Position numbers and translations under genes: made by a program | In this document: in pieces, positions 1-5,410 of the stretch | Numbering within the stretch: the first letter of the stretch is position 1 | Layout: every line of letters begins with the position of its first letter | Origin: Desulfuromonadales bacterium | GTDB lineage: Bacteria; Desulfobacterota; Desulfuromonadia; Desulfuromonadales; BM103 | NCBI GenBank assembly: GCA_030630015.1 | Contig: DAOVNV010000166.1 | Location: forward strand, 1 to 5,410 | Reading direction: 5' to 3' | DNA length: 5,410 bases | Notes under the pieces: generated by a model | Seen by the model: only the letters and a program-made list of their open reading frames with translations | Database searches by the model: none | What the model was told of the DNA's origin: nothing

Positions 1-274
1 CATAAAACGTCAGCTCCGGATTTTTTACCGCAAGCCGTTTTTCAGAAACCAGGCGTTCGGCCCGCTCGGCCTTGAGCCTCCATCGCACCAATCCGGCCTC
101 GGTATGCGTGTAACTCACGTCCTGCAGTGCCAGCTCCACCCCGGACGGCAACGCCTGAACAACATCTGCAACCCGCGAAACTGATCGCAGACGAACAGCC
201 ACTGTTGCAGCCAGAATCACCGCCAGCACCAAGGCCAGCACGAGTAATAAATTACGCCGTTTAAATAAACTCAT
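1..274 (-). CDS. lptC: LptC, LPS export periplasmic/inner-membrane bridge protein (N-terminal part, cut by window edge)
   Basis: The first 91 codons are present and the gene continues beyond base 1. Residues 1-8 (MSLFKRRN) are positively charged. A single hydrophobic segment follows at about 9-28, which fits an N-terminal membrane anchor with the rest in the periplasm. The segment PSGVELALQDVSYTHTEAG (about 43-61), then VRWRLKAERAERL and KNPELTFY, resembles the opening of the LptC beta-jellyroll domain (LptC/DUF1239 family). In that family LptC docks on LptB2FG and passes LPS to LptA. Position after kdsD-kdsC supports the call, since kdsC-lptC-lptA-lptB is a widespread order. The ATG at 274-272 is chosen because it opens directly into the charged anchor. 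An in-frame TTG lies immediately before it and a TGA blocks longer versions. No Shine-Dalgarno is visible upstream, unlike the other genes here. Family assignment is by pattern recognition on a fragment. Confidence 0.82.
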   Translation of the reverse strand, partial: MSLFKRRNLLLVLALVLAVILAATVAVRLRSVSRVADVVQALPSGVELALQDVSYTHTEAGLVRWRLKAERAERLVSEKRLAVKNPELTFY

Positions 275-286
275 CAAATTAACGTC

Positions 287-315
287 AGTATAGCATCGGG
301 CGTTTCAGGAGTAAA
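287..315 (-). promoter_or_regulatory. Candidate sigma70-type promoter for lptC and downstream genes
   Basis: Read on the minus strand, TTTACT (315-310; 4 of 6 to TTGACA) is separated by exactly 17 bases from TATACT (292-287; 5 of 6 to TATAAT). It lies in the 71-bp gap between kdsC and lptC. A start about 7 bases past the -10 would fall near 280, only about 6 bases before the lptC ATG, giving a nearly leaderless mRNA. Internal promoters ahead of the lpt genes are known in E. coli, though with other sequences. This is inferred from consensus match alone. Confidence 0.4.
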
Positions 316-345
316 GAGAGATTGGCATGAGAATTGTATAGAGAA

Positions 346-870
346 CTACGAGGGATTTTGAAAATAACGTTGAGTAACTTCATCCCATCGACCGGATTCC
401 CTGAGCAGATAGTCGCACACCTCGCGAACCGCACCGCGCCCACCTGGCCGCCTGGTCACCAGGTCTACCTCCGACTTCACATCATCAACGGCATCCGCCA
501 CGGTGGCGGAAAAACCAACCTGAAACAGTATGGGCAGGTCTACGAGATCATCCCCGACATAGGCAGTTTCACGTGCCGTCAGTTGCAGCTTTGACAGAAT
601 TTCCCGAAATGGAACCAGCTTATCCTTGGCGCCCTGGTAAACCAGACCTATGCCAAGTTCTGCGGCACGTTTTGCAACGACCTCTGATTGACGCCCGGTA
701 ATGATGCCGACCTTAATCCCTGCACGCTGAACAAGCTTCAGACCGTGCCCGTCCTTGACATCAAAAGCCTTGAGTTCCCGGCCCTGGTCATCGTAGATGA
801 TCCGGCCATCAGTCATCACACCATCAACGTCCAAAAGCAACAGCCTGATATGCGCTAAACCTTCGGCCAT
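346..870 (-). CDS. kdsC: 3-deoxy-D-manno-octulosonate 8-phosphate phosphatase (KdsC)
   Basis: The 174-residue protein is a cap-less (C0) HAD-superfamily phosphatase that hydrolyses Kdo-8-phosphate to Kdo and phosphate in the cytoplasm. Motif I is LLDVDGVMTDG, with D14 as nucleophile and D16 as acid/base. Motif II is the T58 of GIITGRQS, motif III is probably K84 after the YQGAKD turn, and motif IV is GDDLVD with D107/D108 as likely Mg2+ ligands. The C-terminal GGRGAVREV (143-151) is the conserved tail that in KdsC reaches into the neighbouring subunit's active site of the tetramer. Length is normal, without N- or C-terminal fusion. The ATG at 870-868 shares one base with the kdsD TGA (TGATG), and a GGGGTG ribosome site lies in the end of kdsD, so translation is probably coupled. 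It ends in TAG. Sugar-acid phosphatases of sialic-acid type are the closest alternative, but the adjacent kds genes decide the call. Confidence 0.96.
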   Translation of the reverse strand: MAEGLAHIRLLLLDVDGVMTDGRIIYDDQGRELKAFDVKDGHGLKLVQRAGIKVGIITGRQSEVVAKRAAELGIGLVYQGAKDKLVPFREILSKLQLTARETAYVGDDLVDLPILFQVGFSATVADAVDDVKSEVDLVTRRPGGRGAVREVCDYLLRESGRWDEVTQRYFQNPS

Positions 871-1841
871 CAGATCACCCCGGCTTTCAAAAGATCGTGA
901 AGATGAATGATGCCGATCGGCCTCTCAGCCGTTTCCGTTTCAAAAACAAACAAGGAGGTGATCGAATGACTTTCCATGATCTGCAGAGCCTTGGCAGCAA
1001 GATTGGTACGCAAAATCCGTTTTGGATTCGGATTCATAAAATCTTCAATGGGGCAATTAAGAACTTCAACACCCTTCTCGATCGTCCGCCGCAGGTCGCC
1101 ATCGGTGAAGACGCCTATAATCGCGCCCTGCTCATCGAAGACCCCGGTAATGCCCAGTTTTTTGCTGGAAATCTCGTACAGGCTATCCTTAAGCAGTGTG
1201 CCGAGAGAAACTTCCGGAATCGCGTCGTCGCCATGCATGATGTCCTCGACACGCAGCAACAGACGTTTACCAAGCGCACCGCCAGGGTGGTAAAGTGCAA
1301 AATCCTCTTCTTTAAAGCCGCGCCTGATCAGCAACGAAACGGCCAAGGCATCCCCCATTGCCAGGGTTGCGGTCGTACTTGCTGTCGGTGCAAGCTGCAA
1401 CGGGCAAGCCTCTTCTTTAACGGAGATATCCAGAAAAAAGTCCCCGGCCCTGGCAAGAGCGCTGGATGGGTTGCCGGACATGGCGATCAGCGGCAAACCC
1501 ATCCGCTTGATCGTTGGCAGAATACGGGTAATCTCCTCAGTCTCGCCCGAGTTGGACACCGCAATCACGACATCCCCTTTCATAAGCATCCCAAGGTCAC
1601 CGTGAAGCCCCTCAGCGGGATGAAGAAAGAGCGCAGGCGTGCCGGTGGAGGCCATGGTTGCAGCCATTTTCTGACAGATCAGGCCGGACTTGCCCATCCC
1701 GGTGACGACAACGCGTCCGGAACAGGCAAGAATCATTTCGACCGCCCCCGTGAATTGTTCACCCAGACGGTCTGCCAACGCGGATACTGAGGCGGCCTCT
1801 ATCTCCAGGACCCTTCTTGCCTCTGCAAGGATATCTGACAT
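870..1841 (-). CDS. kdsD: D-arabinose-5-phosphate isomerase (KdsD/KpsF type)
   Basis: The 323-residue protein interconverts D-ribulose-5-phosphate and D-arabinose-5-phosphate, the first step to Kdo. It has an N-terminal SIS sugar-isomerase domain (about 30-190) and two C-terminal CBS domains (about 197-258 and 266-323). SIS hallmarks are TGMGKSG, HPAEGLHGDLGM, SNSGET, EEACPLQLAPT and HPGGALGKRLL. The four residues implicated in E. coli KdsD catalysis (Lys59, Glu111, Glu152, His193) appear here as K51, E103, E144 and H185, all at a constant offset of eight. The CBS pair holds VFTDGDLRR and IGIIHLHDLL signatures and may sense nucleotide ligands. The ATG at 1841-1839 follows kdsA after 2 bp, with GGGGA in the last kdsA codons as ribosome site. 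GutQ and capsule KpsF are close paralogues; position between kdsA and kdsC favours KdsD. Confidence 0.96.
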   Translation of the reverse strand: MSDILAEARRVLEIEAASVSALADRLGEQFTGAVEMILACSGRVVVTGMGKSGLICQKMAATMASTGTPALFLHPAEGLHGDLGMLMKGDVVIAVSNSGETEEITRILPTIKRMGLPLIAMSGNPSSALARAGDFFLDISVKEEACPLQLAPTASTTATLAMGDALAVSLLIRRGFKEEDFALYHPGGALGKRLLLRVEDIMHGDDAIPEVSLGTLLKDSLYEISSKKLGITGVFDEQGAIIGVFTDGDLRRTIEKGVEVLNCPIEDFMNPNPKRILRTNLAAKALQIMESHSITSLFVFETETAERPIGIIHLHDLLKAGVI

Positions 1842-1843
1842 GA

Positions 1844-2671
1844 TTATTTTTTCCCCTTAACAACCCTGTCCAGCGCCATCATCTGCCGCCAGAGGGTTTC
1901 TACATCCGACAGCATCAAGCTGTTCGGCCCATCGCACAAAGCCCTGTCCGGGGCATTATGGACCTCCCAAAAGAGTGCATCGATTCCGGTCGCGACAGCA
2001 GCCCGGGATAAGGGGGCGACAAACTCCCGCTGCCCTCCGGAAGAAGACCCTGAACCACCGGGAAGCTGCACGGAGTGGGTCGCATCGAAAACAACCGGAC
2101 AGCCGGTACGCCGCATGATGACCAGGGAACGCATATCGGTAACCAGGTTGTTGTAGCCGAAGCTTGCACCGCGCTCGGTCAACATGATCTGCTCATTCCC
2201 GGTGGAGCGCACCTTGTCCACGGCGTTTTCGACATCCCAGGGCGCCTGGAACTGCCCTTTCTTGATATTGACGACCCGGCCGGTTTTGCCGGCGGCAACG
2301 AGAAGGTCGGTCTGCCGGGAAAGGAATGCCGGGATCTGGATCACATCGAGCACTTCTGCCGCCGCAGCAACCTGACTTACATCATGAACGTCGGAGAGAA
2401 CCGGCAATCCAGTCTCCCGTTTCACCTTATCAAGGATTTTCAGGCCCTCGTCCAGACCAGGTCCACGGTACGACAAAACAGAAGTCCGGTTCGCCTTATC
2501 ATAAGAGGCCTTGAAAATTAAAGCTCCGCCGACTTTAGCTGCAATTTCGCATAAAGCAGTAGCAATGCGCAGGGTGTGCTCTTCATTTTCGATCACACAG
2601 GGCCCGGCGATCAGAACCAGGGGCTGGTCATCGCCAACGGAGACAGTCCCGATCGACAAACTTTTGGTCAT
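1844..2671 (-). CDS. kdsA: 2-dehydro-3-deoxyphosphooctonate aldolase / Kdo-8-phosphate synthase (KdsA), metal-type
   Basis: The 275-residue TIM-barrel enzyme condenses phosphoenolpyruvate with D-arabinose-5-phosphate to Kdo-8-phosphate in the cytoplasm. Family motifs are IAGPCVIE (21-28), FKASYDKANRTS (53-64), VNIKKGQFQAPW (134-145), ERGASFGYNNLVTDMR (166-181) and FDATHSVQLPGG (195-206). C25 occupies the position that is Asn in metal-independent enzymes such as E. coli KdsA. With H199, E236 and D247 it forms the full ligand set of metal-dependent (class II) enzymes, with the same spacings as the Aquifex aeolicus ligands. The ATG at 2671-2669 overlaps the pyrG TGA by four bases (ATGA). The ribosome site AAGGA (2682-2678) sits inside the last pyrG codons, so the two are probably translationally coupled. 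The related DAHP synthases are excluded by the KANRTS and QLPGG segments and by context. Confidence 0.97.
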   Translation of the reverse strand: MTKSLSIGTVSVGDDQPLVLIAGPCVIENEEHTLRIATALCEIAAKVGGALIFKASYDKANRTSVLSYRGPGLDEGLKILDKVKRETGLPVLSDVHDVSQVAAAAEVLDVIQIPAFLSRQTDLLVAAGKTGRVVNIKKGQFQAPWDVENAVDKVRSTGNEQIMLTERGASFGYNNLVTDMRSLVIMRRTGCPVVFDATHSVQLPGGSGSSSGGQREFVAPLSRAAVATGIDALFWEVHNAPDRALCDGPNSLMLSDVETLWRQMMALDRVVKGKK

Positions 2672-4281
2672 AAGGTTTCCTTAGGTTGCGAAGCATTCAG
2701 GCAGGCACCGACAAAAGATTCGAACAACGGGTGGGGGTCCATGGGGCGCGACTTGAACTCGGGATGGAACTGGCATCCAAGGAACCAGGGATGATCAGCC
2801 AGTTCCACGATTTCAACCAGGTCTTCCTTCGGGTAGACTCCGGAAAGCACGAGGCCGCACTCTTCGAGCTTCCGGCGATACACATTGTTGAATTCATAGC
2901 GGTGCCGGTGGCGCTCGCCAATTTCCTTCTGCCCATAGATTCTGCGTGCCAGAGTGTTGTCGCTCAAAACACACGGATAGGCCCCCAGGCGCATGGTTCC
3001 ACCCTTGCCTTTGACTGTTTTCTGCTTTTCCATGATATGGATAACCGGATCCTTGGCATCTGCCTTAAACTCAGCCGAGAAGGCCTCTTCTATACTGCAG
3101 ACGTAACGAGAATATTCGACCACAGCCATCTGCATGCCGAGGCAGATCCCGAAGAAAGGTACCAGGTTTTCGCGTGCATACCGGATCGCGGCAATCTTGC
3201 CTTCGCTGCCACGCTCGCCGAACCCACCGGGCACGAGGATGCCGTCCACATCATCGAAGAGGGAACCGACACCGTGACGTTCCAATGCTTCCGAATCGAC
3301 ATACTTGAGATTGACACGGCAATCATTGGCAATCCCGCCATGGGTGAGAGCCTCGGACAGGGATTTATAGCTTTCTTTCAGTTCGATATACTTGCCCACA
3401 ATGGCGATCGTCGTTTCTCCTGTCGGCTCCTTGACCCGCTTGACGATACGCTCCCAGCCGCTCAAATCGGGCTGTTTGGTCCAGATATTCAGATACTCGA
3501 CGATCCGGTCCGGCAAGCCCTCCTTGTGAAAAGCCATCGGCACTTCATAAATGGTTTCAACGTCCCTGGCAGTGATAACCGCCTCTTCGCGCACGTTGCA
3601 GAACAGTGAGATCTTGCTCTTCATGTCGCGCGGCAGTTCCCGGTCGCAGCGGCAAAGCAGAATATCGGGCTGGATACCGATCTGACGCAGTTCCTTGACG
3701 CTATGCTGGGTCGGTTTGGTTTTAAGTTCGCCGGCAGTGGGGAGATAGGGGACCAGCGTCAGGTGCACGTAGAGAACATTTTCGGGACCGCAATCCGTGC
3801 GGAACTGCCGGATCGCTTCCAGAAAAGGCAGAGATTCAATATCACCGACCGTTCCACCGACCTCCACGATCGCCAGGTCGACACCCTTGGCATTCTCAAG
3901 AATCTTGCTCTTGATCTCGTTGGTGATATGCGGAATGACCTGGACTGTCCCCCCCAGATAATCGCCGCGGCGCTCCTTGCGGATCACCGAATCATAGACC
4001 TGACCAGTCGTGAAATTCGATTTTTTGGTCAGGTTTGCAGACGTGTAACGCTCATAGTGACCGAGATCCAGGTCCGTTTCGGCGCCATCGTCCGTCACGA
4101 ATACCTCGCCATGCTGAAAAGGGCTCATGGTCCCTGGATCAACGTTTATATAGGGATCGAGTTTCTGCATGGAAACCCTCAGCCCGCGCGCCTCCATCAG
4201 GGCTCCAATCGAAGCCGCGGCAAGACCCTTACCCAGCGATGAGACCACTCCGCCGGTCACAAAAATAAACTTGGTTTTCAT
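2668..4281 (-). CDS. pyrG: CTP synthase (PyrG)
   Basis: The 537-residue enzyme makes CTP from UTP, ATP and glutamine. The N-terminal synthetase (amidoligase) domain spans about 1-267. It begins KFIFVTGGVVSSLGKG, with K18 and K40 in the phosphate-binding region, and has D72 in ETDLDLGHYERY and E140 in IVEVGGTVGDIES as Mg2+/ATP ligands, at the same numbers as in E. coli PyrG. The C-terminal class I glutamine amidotransferase domain (about 290-530) has oxyanion-loop PGGFGERG (351-358), nucleophile C380 in GICLGMQ, and H506/E508 in QFHPEFKSRP completing the triad. Length is typical and no key residue is missing. The ATG at 4281-4279 is preceded by a GAGGGAG ribosome site. The gene overlaps kdsA by four bases and lies 147 bp after kdsB, whose product uses CTP. 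The pyrG-kdsA adjacency is common in Gram-negative bacteria. Confidence 0.98.
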   Translation of the reverse strand: MKTKFIFVTGGVVSSLGKGLAAASIGALMEARGLRVSMQKLDPYINVDPGTMSPFQHGEVFVTDDGAETDLDLGHYERYTSANLTKKSNFTTGQVYDSVIRKERRGDYLGGTVQVIPHITNEIKSKILENAKGVDLAIVEVGGTVGDIESLPFLEAIRQFRTDCGPENVLYVHLTLVPYLPTAGELKTKPTQHSVKELRQIGIQPDILLCRCDRELPRDMKSKISLFCNVREEAVITARDVETIYEVPMAFHKEGLPDRIVEYLNIWTKQPDLSGWERIVKRVKEPTGETTIAIVGKYIELKESYKSLSEALTHGGIANDCRVNLKYVDSEALERHGVGSLFDDVDGILVPGGFGERGSEGKIAAIRYARENLVPFFGICLGMQMAVVEYSRYVCSIEEAFSAEFKADAKDPVIHIMEKQKTVKGKGGTMRLGAYPCVLSDNTLARRIYGQKEIGERHRHRYEFNNVYRRKLEECGLVLSGVYPKEDLVEIVELADHPWFLGCQFHPEFKSRPMDPHPLFESFVGACLNASQPKETL

Positions 4282-4304
4282 CTGTTCTCCCTCTTATGGG
4301 ACAT
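4278..4304 (-). promoter_or_regulatory. Possible 8-codon leader ORF overlapping the pyrG start
   Basis: An ATG at 4304-4302 opens a short frame encoding MSHKRENR and stopping at TGA 4280-4278, which overlaps the pyrG ATG as ATGA. It has a plausible ribosome site of its own, AAGGTG at 4315-4310, five bases before the ATG. It also contains the pyrG ribosome site. If translated it could couple initiation at pyrG to an upstream ribosome. An ORF this short with this arrangement can arise by chance, so the call is weak and no function is claimed for the peptide. Confidence 0.22.
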
Positions 4305-4405
4305 ATTGTCACCTTCAACGATATCTAACCTGTAAGTTTACACCCCTGGAACTCAAATGAAAACCCTATTCGAGGCCTTATCCGATTGAATTTTACCTAA
4401 GAGCC

Positions 4406-4439
4406 TGTCTGACTGAGCTCCTAGGAGTTCAGTCAGACA
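4406..4439. repeat. 34-bp near-perfect palindrome at the kdsB stop codon, kdsB-pyrG spacer
   Basis: Pairing bases symmetrically about 4422/4423 gives 16 of 17 matches, with the only mismatch at 4417/4428. The centre is CCTAGG and the outer arms are TGTCTGACTGA on each strand. The kdsB TGA (4431-4429) lies in the first arm as transcribed. On the minus strand the bases after the stem are GGCTCTTAGG and on the plus strand AAACC, so neither side has the T-run of an ordinary intrinsic terminator. It could be a weak terminator or attenuator, an mRNA-stabilising hairpin, or a DNA operator. The rest of the spacer (4282-4405) shows no convincing promoter. Confidence 0.85.
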
Positions 4440-5175
4440 AAACCTGCCGCACCCGCTCCAGGTCTTGCGGTGTGTCCACACCCTGAACGGTCAGAGTCGT
4501 CTCAACGGCCCGGATTCTAAAACCATGCTCCAGAACACGCAACTGCTCCAGTTTTTCAAATCTTTCCAAGGGAGTCTCAACAAAGGTTGGATATTGCAGG
4601 AGAAATTCACGACGATAGACATACAACCCGACATGTTTGGCCACGGGCAGATCCGACCAGCACTCCTCAAGCCGATCAGCACGGTCGCGTGGATAAGGGA
4701 TGGGAGCCCTGGAGAAATAGAGCGCAAAACCCTGTTGGTCAGTCACAACCTTGACCACGTTCGGGTTGAGATATTCTTCCAGGGAAGCTAATGGAGTCTT
4801 CAAGGTCCCCATCAAAATGCTGGCGTCCTCCATCAGCGGCTTGACGGCAGCCTCGATCATCGCCGGCTCGATCAACGGCTCGTCCCCCTGGACATTGACA
4901 ATCAGATCCGTATCCAGACCCGCAGCAACTTCAGCCAGACGGTCCGTGCCGGTGGGATGGTCGGAGCGGGTCATAGCCACCTCGCCACCGAAATCCCGCA
5001 CGACAGCGGCGATCCGTTCATCATCCGTCGCGACAATCACCTGGTCGACAGAACGACAGAGCGAAGAACGCTCATAGACCCACTGGATCATCGGCTTGCC
5101 GCAAATGTCGGCAAGGGGCTTGCCTGGGAATCTGGTCGAGGCGTAACGTGCTGGAATAATAACTGTTGTACGCAT
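4429..5175 (-). CDS. kdsB: 3-deoxy-manno-octulosonate cytidylyltransferase (KdsB, CMP-Kdo synthetase)
   Basis: The 248-residue cytoplasmic enzyme couples Kdo to CTP, giving CMP-Kdo and pyrophosphate, the activated sugar for the first Kdo transfers to lipid A precursor. The nucleotide-binding N-terminus is VIIPARYASTRFPGKPL (5-21), with R10, R15 and K19. It is followed by HPTGTDR (73-79), VQGDEP with D98 as probable Mg2+ ligand, KHVGLYVYRREFL (180-192), ERFEKLEQLRVLE and the closing GVDTPQDLE with D234. Length matches the family. The frame is open back to a TTG at 5241-5239, but the ATG at 5175-5173 is chosen. It gives the family's usual first residues MRTTVIIPAR and has the ribosome site AAGGTGG (5186-5180) four bases upstream, and the TTG lies inside the promoter -35 box. 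It is the first gene of the operon, and its final codons form part of a palindrome. Confidence 0.96.
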   Translation of the reverse strand: MRTTVIIPARYASTRFPGKPLADICGKPMIQWVYERSSLCRSVDQVIVATDDERIAAVVRDFGGEVAMTRSDHPTGTDRLAEVAAGLDTDLIVNVQGDEPLIEPAMIEAAVKPLMEDASILMGTLKTPLASLEEYLNPNVVKVVTDQQGFALYFSRAPIPYPRDRADRLEECWSDLPVAKHVGLYVYRREFLLQYPTFVETPLERFEKLEQLRVLEHGFRIRAVETTLTVQGVDTPQDLERVRQVLSD

Positions 5176-5179
5176 ATAA

Positions 5180-5186
5180 CCACCTT
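5180..5186 (-). promoter_or_regulatory. Ribosome binding site deciding the kdsB start
   Basis: AAGGTGG on the minus strand ends four bases before the ATG at 5175-5173. It supports the 248-residue KdsB over the 22-residue-longer frame, which has no comparable site and would begin within the -35 hexamer. Confidence 0.75.
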
Positions 5187-5212
5187 GGCAACTGATTGCG
5201 AATCTCTCAGTC

Positions 5213-5241
5213 ACCCTATGTGAATCGGCATGGGCTGTCAA
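5213..5241 (-). promoter_or_regulatory. Sigma70-type promoter of the kdsB-led operon
   Basis: A perfect TTGACA (5241-5236) is followed after exactly 17 bases by TAGGGT (5218-5213), which keeps the T, A and final T of TATAAT. Transcription would start near 5206, giving a leader of about 30 bases that contains the kdsB ribosome site. It lies just past the tRNA terminator, as expected for an independent transcription unit. The -10 is a weak match, so activity is inferred. Confidence 0.6.
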
Positions 5242-5276
5242 GGTTCAGAAAGAAAAGAGCGTGTCGCTTCAAACAT

Positions 5277-5310
5277 AAAGAAAAAGGGCTCGGCAATGTG
5301 CCAAGCCCTT
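5277..5310 (-). terminator. Intrinsic terminator downstream of tRNA-Leu
   Basis: On the minus strand a 12-bp stem pairs 5310-5299 with 5295-5284 around a CAT loop, with one G-U pair and a GC-rich middle (GGGC...GCCC). It runs straight into TTTTTCTTT counted from 5285. It begins 10 bases after the tRNA CCA end. It should end the tRNA transcript and insulate the kdsB operon from it. Confidence 0.9.
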
Positions 5311-5320
5311 GATCTTGTTA

Positions 5321-5406
5321 TGGTACCCGGGACGAGAATCGAACTCGTACAGCCAAAGGCCGAGGGATTTTAAGTCCCTTGCGTCTACCAGTTCCGCCAC
5401 CCGGGC
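5321..5406 (-). tRNA. tRNA-Leu (anticodon UAA), CCA encoded
   Basis: The 86-nt gene folds as a class II tRNA. The acceptor arm GCCCGGG pairs with CCCGGGT (first pair G-U), followed by A73 and a genomically encoded CCA at 5323-5321. The anticodon stem AGGGA/TCCCT encloses loop CTTAAAA, giving anticodon TAA at 5372-5370, which reads UUA (and UUG by wobble). A long variable arm, CGGCC-TTT-GGCTG, is typical of leucine tRNAs. The T arm is ACGAG-TTCGATT-CTCGT. All stems are intact. Its own promoter would lie beyond the window end. Confidence 0.97.
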
Positions 5407-5410
5407 AAAG

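Noticed and set aside
897..1790. Long plus-strand frame (297 codons) opposite kdsD, with a strong ribosome-site-like sequence at 952-963
   Set aside because: It lies wholly antisense to a well-conserved gene, its product resembles no family, and it is rich in Cys, His and Gly runs typical of shadow frames. The ribosome site is explained by kdsD codons.
2075..2521. Plus-strand frame opposite kdsA, and similar frames at 3703-4242, 4465-4791 and 4751-5077
   Set aside because: All are embedded antisense in intact genes with full sets of catalytic motifs, and none has recognisable protein features.
2686..3609. Long plus-strand frame (307 codons) opposite pyrG
   Set aside because: It is the reverse-strand shadow of conserved CTP synthase codons. 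It has no recognisable domain and no independent signals.
4301..4342. Small inverted repeats GACATATTGTC (4300-4310) and TGTAAGTTTACA (4331-4342) upstream of pyrG as possible operators
   Set aside because: They are short, the second is imperfect at its centre, both lie in AT-richer spacer where such palindromes are frequent, and no convincing promoter is next to them.
4345..4400. A separate pyrG promoter in the kdsB-pyrG spacer (for example a TAGGGT at about 4366-4371)
   Set aside because: No -35 with a good match at 16-18 bases was found; the best candidate (TTCAAT) matches only half the consensus.
5321..5406. tRNA-Leu as an integration site for a mobile element
   Set aside because: No repeated copy of the tRNA 3' end, no integrase and no composition shift is visible; the genes beside it are core metabolism.
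1..5410. CRISPR array, insertion sequence, toxin-antitoxin or defence system
   Set aside because: No regularly spaced repeats, transposase motifs or small toxin/antitoxin pairs were seen; nearly all sequence is taken up by recognised housekeeping genes.

Overview
The window reads as a compact, chromosomal lipopolysaccharide-core operon from a Gram-negative bacterium. The gene order kdsB-pyrG-kdsA-kdsD-kdsC-lptC, a metal-type KdsA and moderately GC-rich codon use suggest a Desulfuromonadia/Geobacter-like lineage (formerly deltaproteobacterial). That placement is inference from remembered synteny, not a search result. All genes lie on the minus strand, so transcription runs from high to low coordinates.

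Layout in transcription order: a complete tRNA-Leu(UAA) with encoded CCA (5321-5406) is followed by a strong intrinsic terminator (5277-5310). A sigma70-type promoter (5213-5241) then starts the operon. kdsB (4429-5175) follows, then a 147-bp spacer holding a 34-bp near-perfect palindrome that overlaps the kdsB stop, and a possible 8-codon leader ORF that touches pyrG. pyrG (2668-4281), kdsA (1844-2671), kdsD (870-1841) and kdsC (346-870) are packed with 4-bp overlap, 2-bp gap and 1-bp overlap at successive junctions. After a 71-bp gap with a candidate promoter, the N-terminal part of lptC (1-274) runs off the window.

Function: KdsD makes D-arabinose-5-phosphate from D-ribulose-5-phosphate. 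KdsA condenses it with phosphoenolpyruvate to Kdo-8-phosphate, KdsC removes the phosphate, and KdsB activates Kdo with CTP to CMP-Kdo. PyrG makes the CTP that KdsB consumes. LptC is the inner-membrane-anchored periplasmic part of the Lpt bridge that carries finished LPS outward. The window therefore holds the whole four-step CMP-Kdo route, its nucleotide supply and the start of the LPS export genes.

No mobile element, CRISPR array, pseudogene or foreign-looking segment was seen. The coding content is housekeeping and I found no previously undescribed system. The points most worth a second look are regulatory: the palindrome between kdsB and pyrG, the possible leader ORF before pyrG, and an apparently Shine-Dalgarno-less lptC with its own candidate promoter.
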